Shown piece after piece: positions 11,311 through 46,287 of a stretch of 64,000 bases of DNA. How positions within the stretch are numbered: the stretch's first letter is position 1; the number at the start of each line of letters is the position of its first letter. This stretch comes from Macrosoma leucophasiata (Eukaryota; Arthropoda; Insecta; Lepidoptera; Hedylidae), in contig JAWQUS010000008.1 in assembly GCA_036365455.1 (NCBI GenBank), positions 16,599,501-16,663,500 on the forward strand, read 5' to 3'. Both the position numbers and the translations under genes were made by a program. The notes beneath the pieces are model-generated. The model had not been told where the DNA came from, did not search any database, and saw only the letters and a list, made by a program, of their open reading frames with translations.

Positions 11311-12855
11311 GTATGGCTCTTGCAGAAATTTAGACAACAGCCTATTAACAATATTTCTGCAAATGCCATACCATTATTATTATTCTTATTATATATCTAA
11401 TGGCAAACTAATTTAAAATAGCGTAAAAAATAATAGGCTTTTTATAACAATTTTAAAAAATTTAAATAGCTTAACGCTATGTTGTGTTATCAATAAATAG
11501 CCGTTACGAACACCTCTAGTCAGACTGTCAGAAGAGTCAGAACTATACTCCATTGAGCTATAGTACATGGAGGAGAAATACCTACAGAATTGGCGTGATT
11601 GCCTACAAAAATTTGGGCGATTACAATGGCCGCCTTTCATAGGGTTGTTTTCGATAAATATCGATATCATCTTCTAATAAATAAGCGGTTAATATCGATA
11701 TTTTATCGACACGAATTCTTATTCTTATGTATGCTTATAGCTATGCTAGTATGTATGCTTAGTCTTAGTAAAATACATTCACTAAATTAGAGTTGAGTAT
11801 AATTGTAATAACTAGGATGTATTAATAAAATGTATCCTGTAATTTGCATGCAAATTAAATGGTGAAATATAAAATAAAGCTATATTATATACTAAAGATC
11901 TTATGTACCTACTATACTTTTAGCAAATAAATAAATTCATTAATTCAAATGATCTCATTGATTACCAGCAGCTTGCGAAAGATTCTCAACCAGAACTCGA
12001 GCTAAAATTATGTTGTGCTTATACTTATATAACACTCTAACAATCTCTGAAAAAAATCCATGCTATATCGGGTGCAAAAAAGGAGAAAACAAAAATTATT
12101 TATATCAATTTCTTCTTCGATATTTTATTAAGAAACAAGAAATTCTATCGAGTATAATGCTAATACAATATAACATTACATAATTTAAATTGATATGAAA
12201 ATCATTTTATACCGATACTTTGATATATCAGGTTAGTATTCGTACATCACTATATAAAAATGCTATTTTTATAAAAGAATGAATAGCATTAAAAGTCGTA
12301 TAAGTCATACGAAACTTACACAGGTCTTCAAAACTCATAATAAAACATATGACTGTATATCACTGCATTTCAAAATCCCACCGAATACGACACAATTCGT
12401 GAAAATTTGTACATAACCTCCCAAAGTTCAATCCAAGATTATTTTGTGTTTTTCCTTGCACCACTCTGTTTTAAACAGTACGAGAGCATAATCAGTCAAC
12501 ATAAAGCAAAACCTAGAATACCACATTATCTAGTTAAAAGATTTAGTTTTCAAGAAAACAGCAAAAATATTACGAGCACCTGTTTGTTTGACAACAGATG
12601 TACCACAAATCGGGCGCATACAATGGCGCCGACGGGCACGCGAAGGCATAAGTATGACGTCACATCAAATCATTTCCAAAATTGATACTCTGCATACATC
12701 TTGTGTCTCTTTTTACACAGGGAGCTACTGGTTAGTTAGAAAGAGTCAAAACTGCTTTTGTCAGACATGTGTCGATTTCACCCATTATTGTATAAGTACT
12801 ATTTCTATAGTAGAATGTGCCTTCTCCATGTGTATTAACTCTGTGCTATACTCGG
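11311..12855. other. AT-rich intergenic DNA, no gene seen
   Basis: Contains clustered ATCGATA words (11650-11712) and two short GC-richer islands with ACAATGGCCGCC (11622) and ACAATGGCGCCG (12620). No supported exon. Confidence 0.4.
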
Positions 12856-12870
12856 ACTTATAGTTCGATT

Positions 12871-13246
12871 GGAGTTTTGGCGGGAAGCTTGAAAGATGCG
12901 TGTGGTGCTCTTATTTTATTTCATTTTCTTGGTGTATTTTTGAGTTATATCGAATGAAATTGGTGGCATTTTGTTTGATATAGGCTTATTACAGTGCGCG
13001 TGTATAGTGATATAGAATAACAGTGCAAAAACACGTTTTTTCGGGTTGCGTCCAAAACTTCATTATAAATGTTCTGGTGAAGTAGCCATCGCTTTACTAG
13101 AATTACTGATTATGACTGACTGACGGACTGATAAACTGACTGACGACTATGACTTTAACGTTGCTTAATACGAAATATCGTTTTACTTGACACTGGCAAT
13201 ATGCACAACAAGCGATGCCATTACAAAAAAAAAAAAAAAACATTAA
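12871..13246 (+). mobile_element. Retroposed unit 1 with 16-A tail and 15-bp target duplication
   Basis: Starts GGAGTTTTGGCGGGAAG and ends in 16 A (13225-13240) plus CATTAA. ACTTATAGTTCGATT stands on both sides (12856-12870 and 13247-13261), a perfect 15-bp duplication. This is the signature of LINE-driven insertion. Internally related to units 2 and 3 (TTTTGGCGGG start; TTGCGTCCAAAACTTC; CATCGCTTTACT). Confidence 0.7.
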
Positions 13247-13315
13247 ACTTATAGTTCGATTCCCGATTTGACATTAGCATTAGCTACTGTCACTTCGTAA
13301 AATAATGATACCACA

Positions 13316-13432
13316 TTTTTTTTTTATTAATTGTTTTACGGCCACGGATTCAAGTCCTTAACAGCCAATCTTCAGTAATCTTTATCTTCATTTCTTATGA
13401 TAATGAATATCCATATGGAAGATGACGATGAT
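13316..13432 (-). mobile_element. Inverted, truncated copy of the retroposed unit
   Basis: Begins with ten T (the tail read backwards), then AATTGTTTTACGGCCACGGA and AGTCCTTAACAGCCAATCTT, the inverse of the 3' third of unit 2 (14105-14212). Confidence 0.65.
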
Positions 13433-13518
13433 TAAATGGCTTTGGTAATTCTTTCCAAGATAGTGTAGAATAAAGAATATTGTTATTATAGAAAAAAATG
13501 GGAAAGAAAAATTTGACT

Positions 13519-13594
13519 TCGTGCTGGAATCGAACCTGCAACCGCAGGATAATCAGTCCGGCCGCTTTACCTCTAAGCTACAGAGGTCCCACAC
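13519..13594 (-). repeat. tRNA-derived sequence (tRNA pseudogene or SINE head)
   Basis: On the - strand TAGCTTAGAGGTAAAGC (A-box type) and GGTTCGATTCC (B box) stand at tRNA spacing, with CTGATTA as possible anticodon loop (GAT, Ile). Acceptor, anticodon and T stems each have mismatches, so it is not a working tRNA. Confidence 0.55.
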
Positions 13595-13845
13595 CAATGC
13601 GTCAAACTCTGCCTTCCCTAAAAAAACGCGACTATATATTGCGCAGTTACTGAAAAAGCAATGATCCGCAACGCCTAGAAGTGCGTGAAAAACGAAACAA
13701 CTGCGCTAAAATAGTAGTTGTTGAGATAATACTATAAACGAATTGAATCGATTCAGAAATTTTTCATTTTGGTATCGATTAATTTCGCAACATCACTATT
13801 TAGCAGTTGTTTTTACGTTGCAACACTGAAAATGTAAAATCAATC

Positions 13846-14216
13846 AGGGAGTTTTTGGCGGGCACGCGGAAAAGAGCTGTGGCGCTGCGTGATATTATTT
13901 TCGAAATTTGTGAATAGTCGCGTTTTTATGCGTAAAAATGGTGGGATTTTTATGTAAAGCATTCGATAACGCTCACAGGTGTAAGAAAGTGATATTATGA
14001 AGTGAAAGTGATTTTTCATGTTGCCTCCAAAACTTCGTAAAATCTCCTATTAAAGTCCCCATCACTTTACTGGAGCCATCTCATCATATTTCACATGGAA
14101 GCATCCAATCATCGTCATCTTCCGTATAGATATTCATTATCATAAGAAATGAAGAAAACAATTTGCTGAAGATTGGCTGTTAAGGACTTGCTTCCGTGGC
14201 CGTAAAACAATTTTTT
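13846..14216 (+). mobile_element. Retroposed unit 2
   Basis: Starts GGAGTTTTTGGCGGGCACGC and ends ACGGCC-less GGCCGTAAAACAATTTTTTA. AAAATCAA occurs on both sides (about 13836 and 14218), a possible 8-bp target duplication. Over 80 percent alike to unit 3 by eye. Confidence 0.6.
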
Positions 14217-14221
14217 AAAAA

Positions 14222-14599
14222 TCAAGTTTTGGCGGGAACGCGGAAAAGAGCTGTGTCGTTCTGCGTAATATTATTTTCGAAATTTGTGTATAGTCGCGTT
14301 TTTATGTACAAAAATGATGGGATTTTTATCATAAAACATTCGATAACGTACCCCGTGAACGTTATTTGTATATAGGAAAGTGATATTATGAAGTGAAAAG
14401 TGATTTTTCATGTTGCCTTCAAAACTTCGTAAAATCTCCTATTAAAGTCCCCATCACTACTGGAGCCATCTCATTATATTTCACATGGAAGCATCCAGCT
14501 GATTCTGATTCTGATTCTGGATATTCATTATCATAAGAAATGAAGATAAAAATTACTGAAGATTGGCTGTTAAGGACTTGAATCCGTACCGTAAAACAA
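14222..14599 (+). mobile_element. Retroposed unit 3
   Basis: Starts AAGTTTTGGCGGGAACGCGG, shares ATATTATTTTCGAAATTTGT, GTGATATTATGAAGTGAAA, AACTTCGTAAAATCTCCTAT and GAAGATTGGCTGTTAAGGAC with unit 2, and ends CCGTAAAACAATTATAAAG followed by A-rich DNA. It lies about 310 bp before the Atat start codon. Confidence 0.6.
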
Positions 14600-14911
14600 T
14601 TATAAAGAAAAACAAAAAAAACAGGAATCGATTAAAATTCCGAGTATAGTCAGAAATCTTGGTTTGGTCTGTGGTCAAAGTGTCAGAGAGCCGTTTTTGA
14701 GCTGAGCCGTGTCGTGTCGTGCAAGTGTCGTGAGCCGTCCCGTAACTCCGTACTCTGCTGCATAAATCATCTTTCACGAATTTTCCTAACTTAGAACTTA
14801 GTCATATCCATATTTAATATTGAGTATTATTGAGATCCACCTTACTTCAGAGAAGTCAAAGAAGATCACGTAATATTTGTGTCTATAGGATTTTGAGTAT
14901 ACAGTATAAAA
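14600..14911 (+). promoter_or_regulatory. Atat 5' flank / probable promoter and 5' UTR
   Basis: The 310 bp between the last retroposed unit and the Atat start codon. It includes a GTGTCGT/GAGCCGT-rich stretch (14700-14750) against the AT-rich background. No convincing TATA box at a proper distance is seen; TATAAAA at 14905 lies directly before the ATG. Confidence 0.4.
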
Positions 14912-37179
<22,268 letters not shown>

Positions 37180-39575
37180 ACAACCAGCTAACCACCGCTG
37201 CGGCATTCGGGATATGTGGGAATACCGCGCACGTCATGCCTAATTTTTATCTTTACGAACGCGAGATGTTACATAAAGGCCGGGTCTGTATACTATTATG
37301 AAATTTTGAAAACGGCATCTAGATTTTCGAATTCAAATGTATTGTTATGTATTTGCCGATTGATTTATTGTTAGTTTTACTTTTATTATACTGTACATAT
37401 AGGTACATAATGGTCATTCATAGTATGATTTTAGTGGTGGTCTTTGTGTATCTTTGGATCAAATCAAATTATCACTAATGGCTTAGTTATTGTGGAATAA
37501 GTGTGTATTTAGTATACTTTTATTGAATGATCGTTAACTACAATGTGTGAAGTTTGGGTAGGTACTCTGTTGACGATATTTATATTAAGTACATGAATAG
37601 ATACTTACAATTTGAGAGAACCTGCAAGGCAATCTTTTATGTACAAGTACAAAACTACATCTCTGGGAAAAATCGTACCAATTGCCTTTTATTCTTGTTT
37701 AGAATTAGTAAAAACAAAGCAATCATAAAAAATGGTAAGTTGGAGTTTCTCCTTACGAATGTACAATGACCTGGCCGGCATTGCATACGCCTTTGAAACG
37801 TCTCCATTACATTATTGCGTCGCTTAAAAAGAATCTCCATAGATATTAAAAAGTGTAGCTGTAAAAGTAGGATAACGCTTGAGGCCCACGTGGCCTGATC
37901 GTCTCTTGGAATAGCCTGAGAGCCGACGAAGGAATTTTGGAAAGGTGTTTTAGGTACGGCCAAACATTGATAAAATAACAATTTATGAATAGGTGAACCA
38001 AAAAATGTTAGTCTGACTGGGAAGTTGCGTTTACCATTGCGTTATTTTGGCACTGCGCAGTAAGAAGTTGCAAATAGGTAAACTTCTTTTAGCATCGTTG
38101 TGATTTAAAAGTCGATGTAACGAAACAGCAACAGTAAAAAGAGTCAGATTCATAAGAAATTTATAAGAATTAAAGTGGGAGAAAATGAGATAGAAAGCGT
38201 GGTACAGTGTCTCTTATGAACTTTTTAAGGTTTCACACGTGTATTTTATTTACATTCTTTTTTAATTGTAAAATATCATTAGTCCAAATATTCTAAACTT
38301 CGCAGATTTTTTATCGGTTAAAAGTATGACCCGACTTATTTGAATGGACCGCCAACAACAATAGAAGCTCAAGAAATGTTATTCCAACTCCTTTCTGAGT
38401 TAACACCTTAATTTAACACCTTTACAAACTTCCTTCCTCAGCTTCCTGGCTAAAACATGTCTAGACAAAATGATTGCAAGTTTAAAATGTTTCACATTTT
38501 TGGATATCAGTGTGCGGTGCTTCGGATAAGATTTCTGTATGTTAGGAGTTTTGTATTGTCTACCTTCTACTGCAAAAACTGATATCGTTTCCATTGAGCT
38601 TGCATTAGTTAACTTCATAGAAGTGCTTCCATTCAAAAGTGTACGAGTCAAAAGAGTAATAAATTAAATGTGATTATTTGCTGGAATGCAATATTATCAT
38701 ATCCCGTTTCGCTCAGTTTTATTTCCAACATTACCGTGGGCAGTAGGAGGTGAACATTTATAGTATGTTGATTTATCTATATATTGATGGTTTCTCATTT
38801 GTTACGCATGTTTAGTCTTGATCGACTCTAAACATTCCCTTTAAAATTATTTTACGCTCACATAAATGCTTGTTTGTGACCGTCAAGTATTTGATTCAGA
38901 CGTATACTTTTAAAGCTAGTTATAATTGTAATATTAATCGTACGTCATGTCATTGGTTCGTAATCGGATTGGAGTCAATGAAAATTAAACTGGAAAATAA
39001 TAATATATTTTACTGTAAATGAAGTTTTTAGTTGTGTAGTTTTTATTTCATCTTCGACTTACCGCTCACCACGTTCATATTGTTAACAACGATTTAATTT
39101 CGTATTAATTTCCTATGCATAACAATTTTAACCATCACATAGTAGCAGTTCTGTAACAATATTTAGCGTTATCTTTGTTTGGCGCTTCTCAAAATGGAGT
39201 CAATTTTTTTTTTAAAGTTGCCAATTGACAACTTTTCATATTTTTAACCTACGTGTTTTATTACATTATTCGAAAGTAAATCCAAAACTAGGGCACCTGT
39301 GATTAACCATTTTTCGAAATTTTATACTTTTCATTCATAATTTCTACTTTGAAAGTAAGTGTATTCTAAAAAGACGTATGCGCCATTAGACGTCACACAT
39401 ATGGAGGAATGGCGATAGAACAATTGCCTTGTGCCTAGACCCTTTAAAAAAAATTGTAGATGTCACTGTCTTGTCGTTGTCAGCTTGTCAAACTCGGTGT
39501 AGGGCTGTGATCTTGTTATTTTAAAATATCAGTACCAGTGTTCGATATATCGAAAAAAAATCGATCAATATATTA
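37180..39575 (+). other. Atat 3' UTR and intergenic DNA
   Basis: No further exon seen. A poly(A) signal candidate is at 38658. The open frames at 37554-37769 and 37655-37981 show no family. Confidence 0.4.
38658..38663 (+). terminator. Possible Atat poly(A) signal AATAAA
   Basis: AATAAA followed by TG-rich sequence, about 1.48 kb after the Atat stop. It would imply a long 3' UTR; I saw no earlier canonical signal, but variant signals cannot be excluded. Confidence 0.25.
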
Positions 39576-40380
39576 GGTTGGGGAAAAAGTTTCTTCGCAT
39601 TTTTTAAGATAATTCAAAACATTTTTTAATATAGTTTATTTAAATTTAACTAAAGTATGTAATTGGTTGGGGAAAAAGTCTGTGAAGCCTGACCGGCCTT
39701 TGACCACGACCTTTTTCGCACGTTCTTGCCGTACGTGATCCACTTTTCATCACCAGTTATCAGCTTCTTCAAAAATGATTCGGTTTCATTACGTCGTAAT
39801 AAAGAATCACAAATGAGTACACGGTTCATTAGGTTTCTTTCAGTGAGCTCGTGAGGTACCCAAATATCGAGTTTTTTTTGTACCCAGCTTTTTTCAAATG
39901 CGCCAAAACTGTTTTGTGATCAATTCTCAGTTCTTCAGCTACGTCGTAACTACTGATATGTCGATCTTACTTTTTCAAAAATGGCATCCATTTTATCCGT
40001 AATAGGGCGACCAGAGCGAGGTGCATCTTTGACATCAAAATTTCCGGATTGAAAACGCTTAAACCAAATTTGTGCTACTCTCACAGACACTGCACTAGGT
40101 CCGTAAACATCGCAAATTTTTTTCGCGGCTTGCGTTGCATTTTTACCTTTTTTGTAGTAAAATTTTAAAATGTATCGAATTTCTTCATTACATTCACTCA
40201 TCTTGACAGTACGAAAAACAAATGAAAATCACACATTTGCCAAATTTGAATTTGGAATTATGTTCTTTAAAATTTTAACTTTCAATGATACCAAAACCAG
40301 CCAGATACAATTACTACAGCCAAAGAGATTTTATTACAAGTTCATACATACTATAATGCGAAAAGACTTTTTCTCCAACC
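39576..40380 (-). mobile_element. Mariner element, copy 2, deleted and with an extra internal end
   Basis: 805 bp on the - strand, flanked by TA on both sides (39574-39575, 40381-40382). The N-terminal part of the transposase remains (HTH region, SGRPITDK), ending near the [11 protein letters not shown] region. The catalytic part with the second and third Asp is gone. At 39665-39680 a further terminal-repeat sequence GGTTGGGGAAAAAGTC stands at the junction. Confidence 0.85.
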
Positions 40381-40560
40381 TATTAATTTAAAAAATCTTT
40401 GACCCTGCGTGTCGTCGATTAATCTCTTCCTTGATCCAACTACAAATAAAAAATATCAATATTATATCAACAGCCTGAGGGCTAAGTCGTTGTTTAAAAC
40501 TTTAAAACTTGTTTTTATTTTAATAAATAAGTTCGTAGCGGCTTTTCATAGATTTCGTAG

Positions 40561-41009
40561 TAGGGATGGCGATTCTTTCTGAAATAAATCAATGTTCGAA
40601 TCGAAGTGTCCAAAATCCACCCACGATTAAATCGACATTGAAAAAGTCTTCGATTATCTCGATCTATTTTTTGATTTGGGATAGGTATGTAATACTAAAT
40701 TTCAAGGAAAACAGACGACCAAAATAAAAGCAACTCAACAGTGTTCAATGCTGGTATAATGCTTCCTATACTCACGTTTAAACGTTAAATCTTATGATCT
40801 GTATGTTTCCTATGTCCATATGTGAATTAACCAAAAAGATCGATCTTCGATTTTCCATACTATGTATATGTATCGATTCCCTAGATCAATCCAGTACTGT
40901 GGATCGATTTAAATAAATTATTATAATTATTTAAATAAGAATCGATTTTTTGGTTCCTAAGGATCGCTTTTCCGATTAATCGATCTCAGGTCTCGGATCA
41001 CCATCCCTA
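40561..41009. mobile_element. hAT-like non-autonomous element, 449 bp
   Basis: Ends TAGGGATGGCGATTC and inverse of TAGGGATGGTGATCC. The flanks TTTCGTAG and CTTCCTAG agree at 6 of 8 positions, as for an old hAT target duplication. Inside are many ATCGAT words. Confidence 0.6.
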
Positions 41010-44000
41010 CTTCCTAGTTTTATAATTTGACATTGACGTATCCGTATCAATTTGACACATCTTGCCACAGAGTATGTAACAATAATGTTTTCATCTAAAG
41101 ATAAGCAACGGAAACTACTTCATTCCACCATATAAGTGACGTCATCACATGTTTTTCAGTTTTATTTATTTTCACAGAAATTACGAATATAAAAAATACC
41201 AAAAAAATATATTTGAACTCAGAAAAGAAAAATAAAGAAACGGTATTTTTCTTTTAGGGTCGTGTCAAATTTGAAATGTTGTCAATTATTGGGTAAACCT
41301 TGACACTACGAGATCTATTCTGTGTTTTACCTACAAATGTTTCATACAACAGATTTCTTTGGCATCAATAGATAGATTTGTATAAAGAGCCTTTAAACTT
41401 AGTTTAAACTTTATAGTACCTAATTTAGAAAAATCTATTCCTATGAATATTTTTTAAACTTCGATCAAACTGTTTTTTTTTTTTACTGTCAACATACCTT
41501 TTCTTGTCCGCCATTCATAACGATTTATAATCGTTAAATTCCAGTTGCAATGTATAGATAATTTAAAATTTTACTACAAACTACTAGTAGAGATAGTAAG
41601 ACCATTTAAATTTGGCACGTCTGTGTGAATCGAGTATACTAGATATCAGTACATTGCCCTGAATAATATATAAATAGCTAATAGCTCTTGGTAGTCCATA
41701 ATCTTGCCAAATTATTAATGGTTGCACTGTAAACAGAGCCTGTCGGATAAAAAATACCTGCAGCTCTATACAATATAATTCTTGTTTTTATATATTCGAT
41801 ATTCTAATTTGCAAACATGCTAACTCCATTTCAGTTTTTTATTTACTTTTTCTGTTATTTATCTTACAAATTTGTTTATAAATTAACGCCTCTTTTTGGA
41901 CTTATGTTAATGAATTTATTTCTGTTGTTCACTCAAATGGAGCTAGTTCGCTTGCAAATGCGAATGATCAAGTCTACACTGAAATTTGAAGCGGTTGTAT
42001 AGTAAACAAAAAATAATATTAACAATTTCCCTCTCTATCAACGGCTTATATGATGATGAAATTCTAAATTATGATGGTTCACGAGAGGAAGTTAATGAAA
42101 TAACCAAATAAAAGGTAGTCACGTGTAATTTACACTTATAACATAATAATATTATTATTACCTATCTAAATTTAAAGTGCAATATCTTATTATTTATTTC
42201 AAATCTTTTTTGTGACTAGAATAATGCCATATTTTACATGAAATTTTTAAAGGAAATAGCTGTTGCACTTATCGAGAAAGAAATATACTTACTTCTAAAT
42301 AATAATAATGCAAGTGTTAAATATTTATCAGCATATTCACAACTAACTGTACAAGTCTCATTCAATTGATAAACTAACCCTTTGTCGTACGTATATTATA
42401 ATAGAGTTATGTCAAGAAATTGGACGCAACTACTTATTGCTATAGATTTAGTTTCCGTCCCATTTTATAAATAAATCTCTGCTTATTTTATTTTGAAAAT
42501 TTGTGTCGCTGTTGCGTTAACAGCTGTTTATTTAACAAGTTGTACTGATATTTTGAATAGTTAAACACTTTTTGGGCAAATAATGTGAATCTTAAAGGCA
42601 TTTTTAAATTTTATTGATCCTATGTACGTATAGTATTATTTTATTATACAATGATTAAAAGCGCTAAATCATAGACTTTTTATTGATAATATACCTAATA
42701 CCCCTACTATAAACAGAGTAGATGCAGCATTTCAGAAGTCCTTCGAGAGAATTAGCCTACCTAAAACCTGTCGCTGTACCTGTAGGGTACAGCAACATAA
42801 CATAAGCCTTAGCCTAACATAGATCTTGTACACAATTGAGTGAGTAATGAGCCTACTAAGGCACGTTAAATTTTGATGCTGATATGAAGACTATGTAGGT
42901 GGGAAACCATATAACTTCCTTTAAAACAACCAGAGATCTCCATTCTGTCGTTAAGCTACTGGAGCTAAAGCAACGAATATTAATGTAACTAAGGCAAACA
43001 ATGGTTCCCTATAAATAGAATAGACACACCGTAGGCGGAGCATAAAAAGGACATACCGCAGCGCGTCAGGCTGCACGTTTCCTCGCCGCTCGAAATAATC
43101 TTGTTGCGAACAATCGAATAAAAGCATTGTTATGATTGCAGTTTGAAAACTTAAATGAAACCAAATTGAAATAAAAACAATGGAAAAAAGCTCCACCGTT
43201 TTTTACACTAGTGTAACCACGGGTAACGCACCTTAGCCCTTATATCTACAACCTACGATCCCTTTGATATCAGATCAACTGAACTATTAGCAATTAGCAG
43301 CAGATAGATAGGTCAAAGTTACCCTAACGGGTAAAAATAAAAAGCATTATTGTCATAAAGAAAACATTTTATTTCCATTACAATTGGACATCTGCATGTA
43401 ATCAATTTCTATCTTTGGATTCTATTACTTATCAATCAAAGAGGGAGGTGAGAGGGCGGTATTGAAGACCGTTTGACTCCAAGCGAGGGATTGGATAACG
43501 ATTACAATAGAGGGACACATGAAGACAAGTGCAGAATATACACAAATATTATTATTGACTATTTAATCGTACACTGAGCATGGTCAATATCTCCCGATAC
43601 ATTTTACAATACGAGTTTTGCAAACTATTTAAGCCTGACTAAAAATCCATTCATGTACTACCATTATAAGAGAAATGCTACCGATATGACATTAAATGAT
43701 TAACTGAGGGGAGGACCGCCATGCCGATTACAAGTAGCTTACATATCAGTTGGGTAATAATGATTCATATAATAATGTAGATTGTTATATAAGGATACAA
43801 TAGACATGTAATATTATGAAATATTGACACTCTGAACGCAGTTCAATTCAAATCCGATCCATATTCATCCCTTCCCCGCGTGACTAGAATCTTTTTCGCC
43901 ATACAATACCTACTGACTGAGATTAAGAAATTTATATCGAAAAATTATTTGCATAGAAACGAAATTTTATTTAATTTGTCCATACATATCGTATTGATTT

Positions 44001-45369
44001 CAAACAGTCATTTGATGAGGAGTCGCGATACATTCAATAAAGCGTGCTTACTAAGATAGGGCGCCCAACAGAGCACCGGCCGCACCCCATACAGCCATCA
44101 ATAAATTCGATCCAGTTTGAGCATCGCCGATCCGGCCAAGTGCTAACAATTGTAAACTGTTTTCAGAGTGCTTTACCACTATGATGCAAACGCTCGAGTT
44201 AAATAGTTTCTATAGCCGTCACCGAGGTGAGGCGTCGCCTCTAAATAGATAGTAAGCGATATCTAAAGTCATCTTGGACTGAAACAAACGCACGGCGCGG
44301 ATGATACGAATTAATCACCCATCGTAAACTAATACAAAATTCTTAAAGATACAATGATTACTAAAATAGTTTGAAGGATTGTACGCAAATCTATTATAAG
44401 AGAACTTACGTATATATTTTCTTAAAATGAAATACATTTATTTTATTATACTAATAAAGACTAGCATATATCAGTGTTATCTTAAATAATTGTCGATATA
44501 AATGGTTTGTTACTTATACGGTCGCAACCGAGCACTATAATAAATTGTATTTAATAAAAATACCCTACAATTTTGATCATAATAGACATAATAATATTAA
44601 AAAATAAAAATGAAAAATGTTGAGCATAATTATATACCAATTTCTACAAGCCGTATCACAGTACGCTAACTTAAAAAATAACGTCACGATGAGAACTTTA
44701 CTTCATCAAAAAATACACATTAGCTGTCAATACGCAATCGGGTATATCCCGACCAGAAAGACGTATCGGTGAGATACATAAGTATACATTAAAATTCATT
44801 TCAGTAGGCCCGAAACAGTAGTCTTAACGCAACTTAGCGCGCGTGCCTCCCACTGACTTCACCAGTATCCACATTAAAAACGAAATGCATCTATTGGTCC
44901 GAGTCGAAGTAGTTCATAATATTTTACCTATACATAGATATATACTTTAGTTAAATGCTAAATGGCGGTTAATGTGTACTTTATCATACATTTAAGTAGA
45001 TGAATCGAAAGGAATATTTGCGGGGTTCAAGAGCGCTGGAAGTACGAGCTTAGAGATAGACTTCAGGGCACAGTGGGACGCTGAGTCAGCACGGTCAACA
45101 CCTCGCCACCGATGCAATGTACCGAAATATTTGAAAAACTTTGATCACTTCATCTAGATCACAGAACATGAAAAAGGTTAGAAAGCCTATGGCATGACCA
45201 GCACACCCTAGCAAACGCTCATAACTACTTACGCAACTTATGACAGTCAAATTAGTCACCCCAGAAGAATGGACGAGTTCACAGCTAAAATAAAATTACT
45301 TGCTGAGATCAAGGTCCTAAGTAAAGTTTGAGCAATGCAACCACTTAAAAACATGAGAAATGACACTAA
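41010..45369. other. Intergenic DNA, no gene seen
   Basis: 4.4 kb with few recognisable repeats. It could in part be a long Abl 3' UTR or downstream regulatory DNA, but the sequence does not show this. Confidence 0.4.
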
Positions 45370-45507
45370 GGGTGAGATTCACAGACCGCACTACGACTTT
45401 ACTTTTGAGCAAAATACGTTTCGAACTGTCAAAACCCATACATTTCTGACAGTTCTAAGCATACTTTGCTCAAAGTAAAGTCGTAGTGCGGTCTGTGAAT
45501 CTCACCA
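45370..45507. mobile_element. Foldback MITE flanked by TAA, copy 2
   Basis: 138 bp, GGGTGAGATTCACAGACCGC at the left and its near-inverse at the right; TAA at 45367-45369 and 45508-45510. Same length as copy 1 at 9257, opposite orientation of the asymmetric centre. Confidence 0.82.
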
Positions 45508-46170
45508 TAATTATAACCTGGTCCTTTCGCTATACCTTTTGTTACTTTTCTCATAAAAACTCACTGAAGCTTATAATGCCAAAAATCATTATTTCTTTAA
45601 AAATAAAATATCATTATTTCAATCAAGTAATTGCACTTTCCTTCTCAGGCATTTACAAGATAGCCTTTATTCCAGTTTAAATGCTTCTAGACGCAATCGT
45701 CAGTCCATTAGTGCTTGACTAATAGTCTCAGAAATAGTTTCTTTATAAATAATACTACATATTATGCACATACTTACAATAATTATTTTACTATCTTTTC
45801 CCAGAAATGTTTCATACTGAGGAAAGCATTTTCTAAATAAATGTCTTTCTTAGTGCTTAGGTAGACTTATCTGTTATATAATAAAAACCTGTGCATGTGC
45901 AATCACGTGCGACAATTTTAGGTTCCGAGCACTGTTTTGAGTTTTGACTGTGCGTCGATATAGAGGTCCTTTCATTTTTAAATTTGCATAATCTGACCAT
46001 AGAAAAAGAATCAGAATTGGTTAAACGAAAAGTGTCTAGTGTGAAGTAAATGTTGGGAGGACCAATTGTAGTGTTAGTACTCTCTGCAGTGAAAATATGA
46101 AGGGATTTTCAATGTGTGCCATCGACGACAGCGGTTTCAATATGAAAATAAGTCTTTAGCCATTCTAACC
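45508..46170. other. Intergenic DNA, nothing recognised
   Basis: AT-rich; no supported feature. Confidence 0.4.
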
Positions 46171-46287
46171 TTGAAATAAAACTAGTTTTCGGACTTATCT
46201 CGCGTATATTAAACTAAAATGATCTTTAGTTAAATAATCATTTGTTTAATATACGCGAGATAAATCCGAAAATTAGTTTTATTTCAA
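46171..46287. mobile_element. Foldback element, 117 bp
   Basis: TTGAAATAAAACTAGTTTTC at the left and inverse of TTGAAATAAAACTAATTTTC at the right; the arms continue through CTTATCTCGCGTATATTAAAC. Few mismatches over about 50 bp. Confidence 0.8.

Noticed and set aside
13519..13594. Functional tRNA-Ile (GAT)
   Set aside because: Mismatches in acceptor, anticodon and T stems; better explained as a tRNA-derived repeat or pseudogene.
41817..42002. Small membrane protein (61 codons)
   Set aside because: Chance Phe/Leu-rich frame in AT-rich DNA; no support.
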